Source of the DNA: Coraliomargarita sinensis | GTDB lineage: Bacteria; Verrucomicrobiota; Verrucomicrobiia; Opitutales; Coraliomargaritaceae | Assembly (NCBI RefSeq): GCF_003185655.1 | Contig: NZ_QHJQ01000002.1 | Location: forward strand, 372,001-436,000 | DNA: 64,000 nt | Direction of reading: 5' to 3' | In this document: positions 54,280 through 63,949 of the stretch, piece after piece | Numbering within the stretch: position 1 is the stretch's first letter | Layout of the letters: each line of letters starts with the position of its first letter | Translations under genes and position numbers: made by a program | Notes under the pieces: generated by a model | The model's input: the letters and a program-made list of their open reading frames with translations, nothing else | What the model was told of the DNA's origin: nothing | The model's database searches: none

Positions 54280-54867
54280 ATGTCGGGGTGTGACGCAGCA
54301 GGTTCGATTTTGGAATGCGTTCCGGTCGAAGAGGGCAGGGCTGGCACTTGGCCGACTGTCATCAATTACGGGTTTTATGCCACGCCGCTCGGGAGGTGTA
54401 TGATCGGCGAGACAAACGGCCGGATTTGTTACCTGGCTTTTGCTCCGCCGGGGAGCGACGAAGCGAGGTCTGCGGATCTTTGCCGGCGCTGGCCCGGCGT
54501 ATCCTTGAACAATCATTCCGGCATGACGGATGAACTGCCGGGCAAAATGTTTTCACTTAAAGCCCCTGCCGAGGTCTCTGTGTCACTTCTTGTCCGGGGC
54601 ACTCCGTTTCAGCTTGAAGTTTGGCAGGCTTTACGGGCGATTCCCGCCGGCGAGGTCAGGACTTACTCCGAAATCGCGCAAAGTATCGGTCGGCCCAAGG
54701 CGACGCGTGCCGTGGGCAGCGCGATTGGGGCCAATCCGATCGCCTGGTTGATTCCCTGCCACCGCGTTATCCGTAGCGACGGCCAACTCGGTGGCTATCG
54801 CTGGGGCACTGCTATGAAAACAGCTTGTTTAGCTTATGAAAGGCGACAGTTGGGTGGGGCGGAGTAA
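54280..54867 (+). CDS. ogt: Methylated-DNA-[protein]-cysteine S-methyltransferase
   Basis: A 195-residue protein ending in the alkyltransferase domain: FQLEVWQALRAIPAGEVRTY, RAVGSAIGANPIAWLIPCHRVI and GGYRWG, with acceptor cysteine C160 in PCHR. It removes methyl groups from O6-methylguanine in a suicide reaction. The N-terminal 95 residues form the less conserved RNase-H-like half. There is no AraC-type Ada regulatory domain. It is followed by a DUF2062 gene on the same strand. Confidence 0.95.
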   Translation: MSGCDAAGSILECVPVEEGRAGTWPTVINYGFYATPLGRCMIGETNGRICYLAFAPPGSDEARSADLCRRWPGVSLNNHSGMTDELPGKMFSLKAPAEVSVSLLVRGTPFQLEVWQALRAIPAGEVRTYSEIAQSIGRPKATRAVGSAIGANPIAWLIPCHRVIRSDGQLGGYRWGTAMKTACLAYERRQLGGAE

Positions 54868-54897
54868 GTTAATCGTCGGGTGTTACGATGATTTGAC

Positions 54898-55395
54898 GTG
54901 TTCAAGAAGGTCAAAGGCGTCATCCACAGAGAGCTCACCAACGGGCTTAACCTGCGTCGTGGTTCGATTGCGATCGCCTCGTCGTTTACGCTGGGCATCT
55001 TCCCTATCATTGGATTTTCCACCCCGTTAAATACCCTGAGCGCTTTTCTCTTTCGGCTCAATCAGCCGATTGTTCAGGCCCTGAATTGGGTACTGGGGCC
55101 GCTCAAATGGCTGCTGATCATACCTTTCCTGCGGTTCGGGGAGTGGCTTTTTGCGGCCGAGCCATTTATGCTCAGTTTAAGTGAGTTCAGTAAAATCTTT
55201 TTCGACGACTGGATTGCGACGACCAGGGAGTTCGCCTGGACTTTCATACATGTGATTAGCGGCTGGTTGGTCCTGGCGCCGGTTATCTATCTGCTTGTTT
55301 ACTACCTGAGTATAACAGTCTTATCCAAACGGGTTTCGCCTCAAGGAACCGAGTCCCTGACCCGTAAGAAAGAGGAGCACGGGCCGGCCGCGTAA
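54898..55395 (+). CDS. DUF2062 membrane protein
   Basis: A 165-residue protein starting at a GTG. It shows the DUF2062 pattern: a basic N-terminus, then SIAIASSFTLGIFPIIGFSTPLN, LGPLKWLLIIPFLRFGEWLF and a C-terminal helix pair (GWLVLAPVIYLLVYYLSI). Family members are inner-membrane proteins of unknown function, some linked to glycan or lipid-modifying enzymes. A gap of 30 bp from ogt allows co-transcription. Confidence 0.85.
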   Translation: MFKKVKGVIHRELTNGLNLRRGSIAIASSFTLGIFPIIGFSTPLNTLSAFLFRLNQPIVQALNWVLGPLKWLLIIPFLRFGEWLFAAEPFMLSLSEFSKIFFDDWIATTREFAWTFIHVISGWLVLAPVIYLLVYYLSITVLSKRVSPQGTESLTRKKEEHGPAA

Positions 55396-55398
55396 TAT

Positions 55399-56238
55399 CT
55401 ATGATTTCGTCGGCAGGTTACGGATGAGGGCGATGAAATCATCCTCACCATAACCTGCTTGCTCAGCTGTTTCGAGACACTTCGCGATGGTAGTCAAAAG
55501 CGGCATCTCGTTTTCAACAGTCTGTTTCGCCAGACGCATGTCCTTGTGCATGTTCTTGATTGAAAACTGAGGGCTGAAATCAGCGTCGCGCAGCTTCGGT
55601 TCCTTCAAAGCAGAGAGCCCGGACCAGGCCACGTTTTGCTTCATCACGTCAAAAAAGATGTCGTCTGCGATCCCGGCGTCGCGACTCATGGTAATACTTT
55701 CGCAGAGGGCTTGGGAAATCCCCGAAATCTGCAGGTTCATGGCCAGCTTGATCGATGCAGCCTGCCGGGGCGTGCCAATATGAAAACGTTTGGTGGAAAT
55801 GGTCTGCAGGATCGGCTCTGCGTCCTGCACAATCTTATCCTCTCCCCCGAGAAAGAAGACAGTTTTTCGTTCCTCGGCTGCCGGCTTACTGCCGGTAAAC
55901 GGAGCTTCCAGGTACGAAGCACCCGATTCCCGTACAAGTGCCGAAAACTCTTCCGCGCTGACGCCGTCAATAGTCGAGGACTGGATCACCGTGTGTTGCT
56001 CGCCAAGGTGGGGTAGCAGTTTTCCGAGGACCTCCCGGACGGAATCCGCGTCGTAGAGGCAGAGCTGAATGTATTGAGCTTTCTCGGCGCAGGTTGCAGG
56101 CGTTTCGATTTGAAAGGGCAGGTCCGGCTTCGGGCTCCGGCTCCAGCATGCCGCGAGTTGTCCTTCGTCGGCGTAATGTTTGGCCCAGATCGAACCGATC
56201 AGCCCCAAACCGAGAACAGCTACGTTTTGTTCATTCAT
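55399..56238 (-). CDS. NAD(P)-dependent beta-hydroxyacid dehydrogenase-like oxidoreductase
   Basis: A 279-residue protein from the ATG at 56238, which places the Rossmann motif [17 protein letters not shown] at the start; the in-frame upstream extension has no family character. It includes [20 protein letters not shown] (substrate loop) and [12 protein letters not shown], with the catalytic lysine of the 3-hydroxyisobutyrate dehydrogenase/GLYR superfamily. The substrate cannot be told from the sequence. Confidence 0.9.
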   Translation of the reverse strand: MNEQNVAVLGLGLIGSIWAKHYADEGQLAACWSRSPKPDLPFQIETPATCAEKAQYIQLCLYDADSVREVLGKLLPHLGEQHTVIQSSTIDGVSAEEFSALVRESGASYLEAPFTGSKPAAEERKTVFFLGGEDKIVQDAEPILQTISTKRFHIGTPRQAASIKLAMNLQISGISQALCESITMSRDAGIADDIFFDVMKQNVAWSGLSALKEPKLRDADFSPQFSIKNMHKDMRLAKQTVENEMPLLTTIAKCLETAEQAGYGEDDFIALIRNLPTKS

Positions 56239-56426
56239 GAAGTAAGGGTTTTGGGAGGCCGCCTGAATGTCAAACAGTCTAGTGGGATGATGGCAGGTGC
56301 ACCTAGGATCCAACGGGGTGCTTTCGGTCAGGGGGCGAAATTCAGCTAAGTTTTGTTGGCCTCATGTCCTGAAAGCAAATTGCAAAGAGTGATTGCGGTC
56401 ACTCGAGACTTCTTTTCTCTGGAGTT

Positions 56427-57071
56427 ATGTATCGACCGGTTACAGTCAAAATCTGCGGACTGACCCGTGAGGCGGATGTGGATCTGGCTCTGGAGTTGGG
56501 CGCGGACTATTGCGGATTTATTGTTTATCCGAAATCGCCGCGCGGAATTTCTTTGGAACGTGCCATGGAGCTGGCCAGCCGCGTGCCCGAGGGGCGGCGG
56601 GTCCTGGTTGATGTCGAAACCGGCACGGAGGAGCTCGAGGCCCGTCGTGACGCTGGCTTTGATTTCTTTCAGATCCACACGGGACTTGATATCGGACTCG
56701 CGTCTTTGGCCGGGTGGTCCGGCTTGGTCGGTCGCGAACGCCTCTGGGTCGCTCCCCGGCTCAAGCCCGGAGATGTCTTCCCGGAGATGGTATATGAATT
56801 TGCCGATACCGTGCTGCTCGATACGTATCATAAAGATCGGGTCGGTGGCACGGGGGAGACCGGAGATTGGGACGGCTTTGCCAAACTGAAGCAGCAAAAC
56901 CCCGCAACCCGCTGGATACTGGCGGGCGGACTGAATCCGCAAAACGCGCTCGAGGCGATTGCCGCGACCGGCGCGGGATGCGTGGACGTGAACAGCGGCG
57001 TGGAAACGGAGCCGGGAATGAAAAGCCCCGAAAAGCTGCGCGAGCTCTTCGGGGCTTTGAAGCCATCCTAG
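56427..57071 (+). CDS. trpF: Phosphoribosylanthranilate isomerase
   Basis: A 214-residue TIM-barrel enzyme of normal length with VKICGLTREADVDLALELGA (catalytic C10), GFIVYPKSPRGIS, WILAGGLNPQNALEAI and GVDVNSGVE in variant form (GCVDVNSGVETEPG). It catalyses the Amadori rearrangement in tryptophan synthesis. Its last codons form part of the terminator for the convergent gene. Other trp genes are not in the window. Confidence 0.96.
   Translation: MYRPVTVKICGLTREADVDLALELGADYCGFIVYPKSPRGISLERAMELASRVPEGRRVLVDVETGTEELEARRDAGFDFFQIHTGLDIGLASLAGWSGLVGRERLWVAPRLKPGDVFPEMVYEFADTVLLDTYHKDRVGGTGETGDWDGFAKLKQQNPATRWILAGGLNPQNALEAIAATGAGCVDVNSGVETEPGMKSPEKLRELFGALKPS
57022..57058 (-). terminator. Terminator hairpin embedded in the 3' end of trpF
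   Basis: AAAGCCCCGAA (57022-57032) is the exact complement of TTCGGGGCTTT (57048-57058). Inside, one internal pair, AGCT/AGCT and a five-base loop complete the hairpin. On the minus strand the internal pair is a G-U wobble, and the stem is followed by a short T-run (CTTTTC). It would end the transcript of the convergent PEP carboxykinase gene, whose stop lies 27 bp away. Confidence 0.7.
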
Positions 57072-57084
57072 GCTGGGGGCATTC

Positions 57085-60000
57085 CTACTTGATGGGCTGG
57101 CGGCCGATAGTACCGACCAGCTCTTTCAGATAGCTGGGTTTACTGACCTTCTCAAGCTGTTCCTTGGCGGCGGTGAGACGTTGCTCGATGCCGAGGCGCT
57201 GGGCGACGACGGTATGGGTGTCGCGCTTGAGGAAGTGTTCCAGATATTCGACATGGCTCTTCCAGGCAGCGATATCATGCTCCTGTTGGCTCGCGAGCCG
57301 CTCCTTGTACCAGTCGCTTTCCAGCATCGATTCCCGGCTGAAAAGCCCGCGGATTTCCGGATCGTTGATGTCCTTCCCCTCATAGTCACCCTTCGCCATG
57401 ATGTGGAGGAGTGCCTTCAGTGGTGGGCAGGCATCTTCGACCGAGCCGTCGGCAAAGTAGTTCTCTGCGACTTCCTTGTGCGCGGCGGCGATCGTGAGCA
57501 TGCCTTCGACGTAGGTGTCCATGTCCTGAAGCTCAGGTTTAAGCATTTCCTCATTGAGCACCGATGTCGGGCTGTTGAAAACCCGTCCAAAGAAGTGACG
57601 GACGAATTTCGCCGTAATACGGTGTCCGATCCGGCTGGCGGGGACGTGTTGACCCTCGTGCTCGAAGTCTTCCACTTTTTCAAGGTAACCGTTTTCGATC
57701 AGGAATTTCGGATCAGACTCTTCCGGCTTCAAGCGGCACCAGAGCTCTGGCACGAGCAGGCTGATGTCGTGGTCCACCCGATAGTGCGGTCCGACATAGC
57801 CTGCTGCCGTGATGAAGGCCGGCTGCTCGGTGGCCAGATAGGAGACCAGCGCGTTGTTCAAATCATAGATCGGCGGCAGGGCGTTGAAAGGAGCCTTGGT
57901 CAGGGCGCCCTCGGAGCCGGCACCGGTGGTCGACGGTGACTTGCCGGTGATACTGGCGATATACTCCATGAAGAGTTCAGGCAGCTCCATGTAATGAATC
58001 GGATTGTTCACGCAGAGTGGCTTGATGCCGGCCGCAGGATCCGCCGGGTTGTTCCGGCGGCCCGGAAGGATGGAGGTGACCGGACGTAGAATCGGCGTAT
58101 GTGCCGTCTGGCGACGGTAGAGCCGGGAACTCATGTCGGAGAGATATAGATCACGCGGGCTCTTCAGGTCCGGACGAACCTGGAGATAGCGCGGGTTCTT
58201 CGTCGGCTTGCCGTCCACCATACGCGGGTAGGCGTTCGTGCAATAGTAGTCGGGGGTGCCTTTCTCCACGAAGTCGCGCACCATATTTTGCATCGGCTCG
58301 GTGTATTGCCCGAAGCGGATTGCGTCTTCGGTCTCGTTTTTGGCATATTCCTGGCCAAGTGGTTCGTAGTTGCTCAGGAAGGCACCGAGCGAGCTGAGGT
58401 CCGCCTCGGCCTGCTTGTCGTAGCCGCGAATGATGGCATCGTCCGGACGTTGGAAGAAACGGTATTCGCAGTTGTGAACGAACTTGGAAGAGGGCTGGTG
58501 CCACTCCGGCGGCAGACTGTTTAGCTGGGAGGTCGGTGCCACCACCGAAGCGGTGATATCGTCTTCCAGCGAAATCTTGTGAGCCGGGAAGAAGTCCTTG
58601 CGCAGACCAAAAGTCCGCCAGGAACCATCTTCGGTGTACCCGACCCGGAGGTATTGTGTCAGCATCGGTTGACCGCGGTAGCGGAGAATGTTGCCGGGTT
58701 GGCCGTTGATCAGATCCACCGTGAAACGCTGGCGCCAGTCGCTGCCCCAGTCATCCTTGTAGAAGCGCTTAATGATCAGGACGAGTTCTTTGACATGCTG
58801 CGGGATGCTTTCCAGCCAGGCATTGTATTCTTCGGTGTAGTCCGTGTCGGACGGTGTGAGGAGCTTAACGACAGAGCCGAGGGAACGCTCTTTACTCAAG
58901 AGCGGGCGCCCGTGCTTGCGATTCTTCGATTTATCGCTGAACCGCTCACCAAATTCCTTGTTGATGATTTCTTCCGCCAGGTCGAAGTCCTTCTGGAAGT
59001 CGCTGACAAAGACCGGGCCGGAGATAATCGCATCGGTAATCGGCTTGGAAATCTCGGACTTGCCCCCCCCCGAGACGGTGCAGGGCTTGTGGCAGACGCG
59101 GCTTTCAGCCGTGTAGCCGACCAGGCGCCAGCGGCGGCCTTCCGCCGGTTTCACCATCTCGACTTTGTAGCCGGAGGGCAGGACGTAGGTGCGCTCGGGC
59201 AGGAGCTTGATGGTCTGCTCGACACCATCTTTGGTCCAGGTAATCTTCTGATTGTTCAGCTCGATACGTGAATCCTCCGGAATGTAGATGATGTCACTGT
59301 ATTTCTTGTCGATAGCGTAGCCTTCCGGCTGGACATCAATCAGGTCGATGTAACGGGCCACCACACCGTCGAAGGTTTGGTCAACGATCGGGAAGTATTG
59401 GCTCAGCTGGAAGTCTTCGCCGAGATCGTATCCGGTAAAGGCGAGGGTCCCACCGGCGTGTTCCTCTTCAGCAAGTCCGATCAGGTTGGCCGAGAAGCCG
59501 ATTTGGGTTTTTACCTCTTTCTTGCAGTAGCCGAAGTAGTTGTCAGCGATCGCTGTAACCACGCGACCGGACGCATCGCGGCAGGTGATTTTGAAGGCAC
59601 CTCCGTCATTGTAGAGTTCATCCTCTTTTTCCCAGCACATGCCGTCACGCTTCTGGCGGTCGGTGGCTTCCGAGATATGAGGTAGCCCCAACTCCTTCTT
59701 GGTCGTGCCCATCAAGTGCGGGGCGAGAATGACACAGCCGCTGGTGCCGGTCCAGTGGGCGGGATCAAGTGCGGCGTCGTTCTCGGCGATAAAGGGATCG
59801 CCGCCGTTGCCGAAGATCGACTCGACGAAGTCAAGGTTGCTGATCAGGTTACCCGGTACGAAGAAGCGCACCTCCATGGTTTTCTCCTCGGTGAAACCAT
59901 CCACTTCGGGGACGACCACAGGACGCAGGAGCAAAGAGACCCAAGCCTTGGCCTTGATGTCTTCATTGGCCAAAAAGGGAAGGGTGAGAAGCTCGTCCGG

Positions 60001-60543
60001 CGCTGTGGTCAGTGCCTTCTTGATCAGACGTGCTGCGGCCAGCTTCGGGACAGCTTTCTTATCGTTCGGAATCGGGAGACCGCCTTCGGCGACGTGGAAG
60101 ACGCCCTTGGTGGTGCGGCGATCGCTCTTGGGATTGTGGAGCACGCCCTGCTTGATCCGGTAGGAATCGATAATATTGGATGAAAAATGGTCACCTTTTG
60201 CCGGAATGGAGAGCGTCCGGGCGACTCCGTGGCGGTCGAGCATCAATGTCTCGTTGGGCAGGTGGGGCAGTTCCTCCATCTCCAAATCACTGAAGTAATC
60301 CATGATGAAGCTCTGGATCCGCTGGTCGCAGGGAGGGAGATAATCGGCAAGCAGGCGGGACTTCTCCTGGTAGCTGGCAAGCAGTGACTTGCCGAGGCCG
60401 AAGACATCTGAGCCTGAGCCTTCACCGTAGGTGGGCTGTCCGATCGAAGTCAGCTTCAGGTTGACATAATCAATCAACGAACCCTCTTCATGAGCATATT
60501 CAGCGGTTTCGGGATCGAGTCCGAGTTGGGTTTTGAAGTCCAT
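57085..60543 (-). CDS. PPi-type phosphoenolpyruvate carboxykinase (diphosphate-dependent)
   Basis: A very large protein of 1152 residues from the ATG at 60543 (an upstream in-frame start adds 16 residues). It has none of the kinase-1a/2 motifs of ATP- or GTP-type PEPCK. Its size and several strongly conserved-looking blocks fit the PPi-PEPCK family described in Entamoeba and Propionibacterium (about 1100-1150 residues): HNPKSDRRTTKGVFHVAEGG, NYFGYCKKEVKTQIGFSANL, KPCTVSGGGKSEISK and SITGKSPSTTGAGSEGALTK. Such enzymes interconvert oxaloacetate plus PPi and PEP plus CO2 plus phosphate. The match is from memory of the family, not an alignment. It is monocistronic, bounded by a terminator and an inverted-repeat leader. 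Confidence 0.7.
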   Translation of the reverse strand: MDFKTQLGLDPETAEYAHEEGSLIDYVNLKLTSIGQPTYGEGSGSDVFGLGKSLLASYQEKSRLLADYLPPCDQRIQSFIMDYFSDLEMEELPHLPNETLMLDRHGVARTLSIPAKGDHFSSNIIDSYRIKQGVLHNPKSDRRTTKGVFHVAEGGLPIPNDKKAVPKLAAARLIKKALTTAPDELLTLPFLANEDIKAKAWVSLLLRPVVVPEVDGFTEEKTMEVRFFVPGNLISNLDFVESIFGNGGDPFIAENDAALDPAHWTGTSGCVILAPHLMGTTKKELGLPHISEATDRQKRDGMCWEKEDELYNDGGAFKITCRDASGRVVTAIADNYFGYCKKEVKTQIGFSANLIGLAEEEHAGGTLAFTGYDLGEDFQLSQYFPIVDQTFDGVVARYIDLIDVQPEGYAIDKKYSDIIYIPEDSRIELNNQKITWTKDGVEQTIKLLPERTYVLPSGYKVEMVKPAEGRRWRLVGYTAESRVCHKPCTVSGGGKSEISKPITDAIISGPVFVSDFQKDFDLAEEIINKEFGERFSDKSKNRKHGRPLLSKERSLGSVVKLLTPSDTDYTEEYNAWLESIPQHVKELVLIIKRFYKDDWGSDWRQRFTVDLINGQPGNILRYRGQPMLTQYLRVGYTEDGSWRTFGLRKDFFPAHKISLEDDITASVVAPTSQLNSLPPEWHQPSSKFVHNCEYRFFQRPDDAIIRGYDKQAEADLSSLGAFLSNYEPLGQEYAKNETEDAIRFGQYTEPMQNMVRDFVEKGTPDYYCTNAYPRMVDGKPTKNPRYLQVRPDLKSPRDLYLSDMSSRLYRRQTAHTPILRPVTSILPGRRNNPADPAAGIKPLCVNNPIHYMELPELFMEYIASITGKSPSTTGAGSEGALTKAPFNALPPIYDLNNALVSYLATEQPAFITAAGYVGPHYRVDHDISLLVPELWCRLKPEESDPKFLIENGYLEKVEDFEHEGQHVPASRIGHRITAKFVRHFFGRVFNSPTSVLNEEMLKPELQDMDTYVEGMLTIAAAHKEVAENYFADGSVEDACPPLKALLHIMAKGDYEGKDINDPEIRGLFSRESMLESDWYKERLASQQEHDIAAWKSHVEYLEHFLKRDTHTVVAQRLGIEQRLTAAKEQLEKVSKPSYLKELVGTIGRQPIK

Positions 60544-60695
60544 AAGTTTCAGTATTTGATTTTCGGATTTAGATAAGCGTCGCTCCTGCACGAAACATGC
60601 CGAAGTGACTGATGTTTTTGATTAACTGTTGTTGAATGCAAGATGAACCAGACTGGGACATTCCCGTATTCAAATCAAAGAGTTAAGGGATTAGA

Positions 60696-60729
60696 TATTC
60701 TTATTACAAGAAATATCGTAATAAGAATA
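60696..60729. promoter_or_regulatory. 12-bp perfect inverted repeat upstream of the PEP carboxykinase gene
   Basis: TATTCTTATTAC (60696-60707) and GTAATAAGAATA (60718-60729) are exact reverse complements separated by 10 bp. The repeat is AT-rich with no G/C-rich stem, so it looks more like a dimeric operator than a terminator. It begins about 150 bp upstream of the PEP carboxykinase start and just past the stop of the P-loop protein gene. Confidence 0.5.
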
Positions 60730-60734
60730 ACTTT

Positions 60735-61468
60735 TCAGGGTAGCATTTTTCCGATCTCAATAATGGGACGGACACGCTGACCGCTTTCATTCCGTTCAAT
60801 GTAGCGGTCGGGCTTGAGGTCTTCAGGCTGCTCCTCATCGTCAAACTCGTCTTCTTCGATGGGAATGAGTTCATCGAAGTATAGTGACATGCGCCGGGCC
60901 TCGGGTTCGAGCACAGCGGCCGGGTTCTTCGCTTTGCCTTTGCTGACCAATTCGATGTGACAGGGGTAGCAGGCTTTACGGTAGCGTGCTTCGAATTCCT
61001 TGAGCCATTTGTTCTCGACTGATTCGCGGCGTGACAGCAGCACGACATCGGAGAAATGAATGCAGGCGTCAAACCATGCTCTCGATTTCTCCTGCTCTTT
61101 GAGGAACGAGCAATTCAAGACGGTAATAATCCGTCCCAACTCGCAGTCGTTGTGACTGATCCATGCCTTGAGTGCTTCCGCCACGTCGGCCGGGTCGCTG
61201 TCGCCGGGAGCGAGAAAAATAATCTTTTCCGGTGCGGCCGTAATCGGGCCATGGCTTACCTTACTGTCTGAGACTTCCCAGTCGACGACACTGACATTTT
61301 CGAGAGCCTCGATCTGTTCGTCAAAGGGTGAATTGTTTTCACTCTTCGGGCGAAAATAAAGGACGTCCTCGCTCGGCGGGATGCCGCCTTCGATCAAGTC
61401 AAAGAGGACAGTCCGGCGCTCGGAGTCCGGGATACCAAAAATCAGATAGACTAGGGGACGCTCCGACA

Positions 61469-61469
<1 letters not shown>
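60735..61469 (-). CDS. P-loop-like protein of unknown function (CobW/GTPase-like)
   Basis: A 244-residue acidic protein. Its N-terminus VYLIFGIPDSERRTVLFDLI resembles a nucleotide-binding P-loop, but the usual GxxxxGK[ST] lysine is absent (residues 12-20 read GIPDSERRT). Later strands (KIIFLAPGDSDPADVAEALK, RIITVLNCSFLKEQ and FSDVVLLSRRE) have the alternating pattern of a GTPase or CobW-like fold. Residues about 205-215 are a run of Asp/Glu. Its start overlaps the aroC stop by one base, so it is co-translated with aroC. Function unknown. Confidence 0.7.
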
Positions 61470-62560
<1,091 letters not shown>

Positions 62561-62626
62561 CCGAACAGAATGCAACGCCTCCAGAGGCGAAGTCAATGCT
62601 GCCGCTGAGAACTATCGCCGAAGCGA

Positions 62627-63292
62627 TTAAGCTTCTTCGATCGTGCTCATGTCGCCACCCAGTGGGTCGACGAGCTTGTTGGCGATCGCCCAGCGGGTCA
62701 GGGCCGCCACATCATGGAGGTCGAGCTTCTTCATGATGTTGGTGCGGTGCGTGTCGGCGGTGCGAACGCTCATCCCTAGCTTGCTGGCAATTTCCTTGTT
62801 GCTGTAACTCTCCGCGATGAGCTGCACAATTTCGCGCTCACGGGTGGTTAGCGATTCCAGTGAATCTTCCTGCCCGCCGCTGACCATCAGCTCACGCATG
62901 GCGTCGACGACACGGGGGCTGAAGTAGGAGCGGCCGTCAGCGACAAGGTTGATCGCTTTTTCCAATTCGACCAGTCCGGCGTCTTTCTCGATATAACCCG
63001 TCACGCCGGATTTGAGCAGACGGTTGACCATGGAATTGGAGGACGCGGCCGAAACGATCAGAATATTGATGCGGGGATTCTTGGCTTTAAGGCGGCGCAA
63101 AACTTCACTGCCGTTCAGGTTCGGCAGCATGATGTCGAGAATCACAAGGTCGGGGGCATGCTCCAGGCAAAGTTCATAGCCTTCGGCACCGTCTCCGGAA
63201 CTCGCAACAACCTCCATGGTGGTGTAGCCCTCCACGAGTTGGCAGATCAAATCACGCATGACTGTCTGGTCTTCGATAACTATGACTTTTTT
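62627..63292 (-). CDS. LuxR/NarL-family response regulator
   Basis: A 221-residue regulator from the ATG at 63292, where the receiver domain begins (KKVIVIEDQ); a start at 63358 would add 22 residues. The phosphoacceptor is D54 in LVILDIMLP, and the receiver ends in SGVTGYIEKDAG with the conserved Lys. The C-terminal helix-turn-helix (LTTREREIVQLIAESYSNKEIA) is LuxR/GerE type. No histidine kinase is adjacent. It lies 66 bp upstream of aroC, so co-transcription is possible. Confidence 0.95.
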   Translation of the reverse strand, partial: KKVIVIEDQTVMRDLICQLVEGYTTMEVVASSGDGAEGYELCLEHAPDLVILDIMLPNLNGSEVLRRLKAKNPRINILIVSAASSNSMVNRLLKSGVTGYIEKDAGLVELEKAINLVADGRSYFSPRVVDAMRELMVSGGQEDSLESLTTREREIVQLIAESYSNKEIASKLGMSVRTADTHRTNIMKKLDLHDVAALTRWAIANKLVDPLGGDMSTIEEA

Positions 63293-63380
63293 CATATCTT
63301 CCTCGAGGGCTGGGTCGGCAAGGCTGGCGCCGGATGGTTTATCGATTAATTCAGTCATGGCTCATAGAATAGTTAAAGAA

Positions 63381-63413
63381 AATAAAAACCCCTCCCGTCG
63401 AGGACGGAAGGGG
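63381..63413 (-). terminator. Rho-independent terminator of the exported S26-like gene
   Basis: On the minus strand CCCCTTCCGTC pairs with GACGGGAGGGG around a CTC loop, then TTTTTATTTT follows. The internal T-G pair is a wobble on this strand but a C-A mismatch on the other, which fixes the direction. It lies about 57 bp past the stop of the 63470 gene. Confidence 0.9.
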
Positions 63414-63469
63414 CCCCTCTTACCGGACAGACGAAAACAACAACATAAAATCCATCCGGAAAATTCGTA

Positions 63470-63949
63470 TTAGTAAGTTTTGCAAAAAGTGGTGGGGATG
63501 ACGCTGCCGTTGGAGGCATAGACCGGACCGGTGGGAGCGCCGGCAGAGTGAAAAACACCGAAAACAGTGCCAACAATCATATCGTCGGTCACCGGCTCCG
63601 GATCGGCCTTCCAGTTGGCGACGCCCATGGTTTGCACTGATGTGCCGTTGTGGGCGGTCACCTTGTGTGAGATCAATTCGCCCGAGGCGGAACGGTAAAC
63701 AACCATCATGCCGACACGCAGATCAGCGATGGAAGCATTTTGAACCAGGATTAAAGAGTTATCGCCAAAGAATTCACCCATCGAGCTGCCGGACGTGCGG
63801 TGAACGCTCCAGGCAGGGTTAAGAGAAGCCACCATCTCAGCGTCCTTCAGGGCTTTAGCAAATGGAGCGGAGGATTTCGGAGCGGCATTGGTAGAGAAAA
63901 CGGCTGCAAGGCAGGCGGAGCAGATTGCGATGAAGGTTGTTGTTTTCAT
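63470..63949 (-). CDS. Exported protein with a signal peptidase (S26/SipW-like) domain
   Basis: A 159-residue protein with a cleavable-looking signal peptide (residues 1-22, ending STNAA). The mature part has the layout of S26 signal peptidases: a serine motif GSSM (S56) followed by DNSLILVQ, a strand MMVVYRS, then LISHKVTAHNG with H95, as in the Ser-His dyad of SipW/Sec11-type enzymes, and a terminal MIVGTVFGVF strand. Type I peptidases use Lys instead. Export of a soluble S26 protein is unusual, since family members are membrane-anchored. It could be a peptidase, or a binding protein with the same fold. Confidence 0.65.
   Translation of the reverse strand: MKTTTFIAICSACLAAVFSTNAAPKSSAPFAKALKDAEMVASLNPAWSVHRTSGSSMGEFFGDNSLILVQNASIADLRVGMMVVYRSASGELISHKVTAHNGTSVQTMGVANWKADPEPVTDDMIVGTVFGVFHSAGAPTGPVYASNGSVIPTTFCKTY

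Noticed and set aside
57181..57939. A 252-codon plus-strand frame
   Set aside because: It is antisense to the PEP carboxykinase gene and has the composition of a shadow frame; there are several similar ones along that gene.
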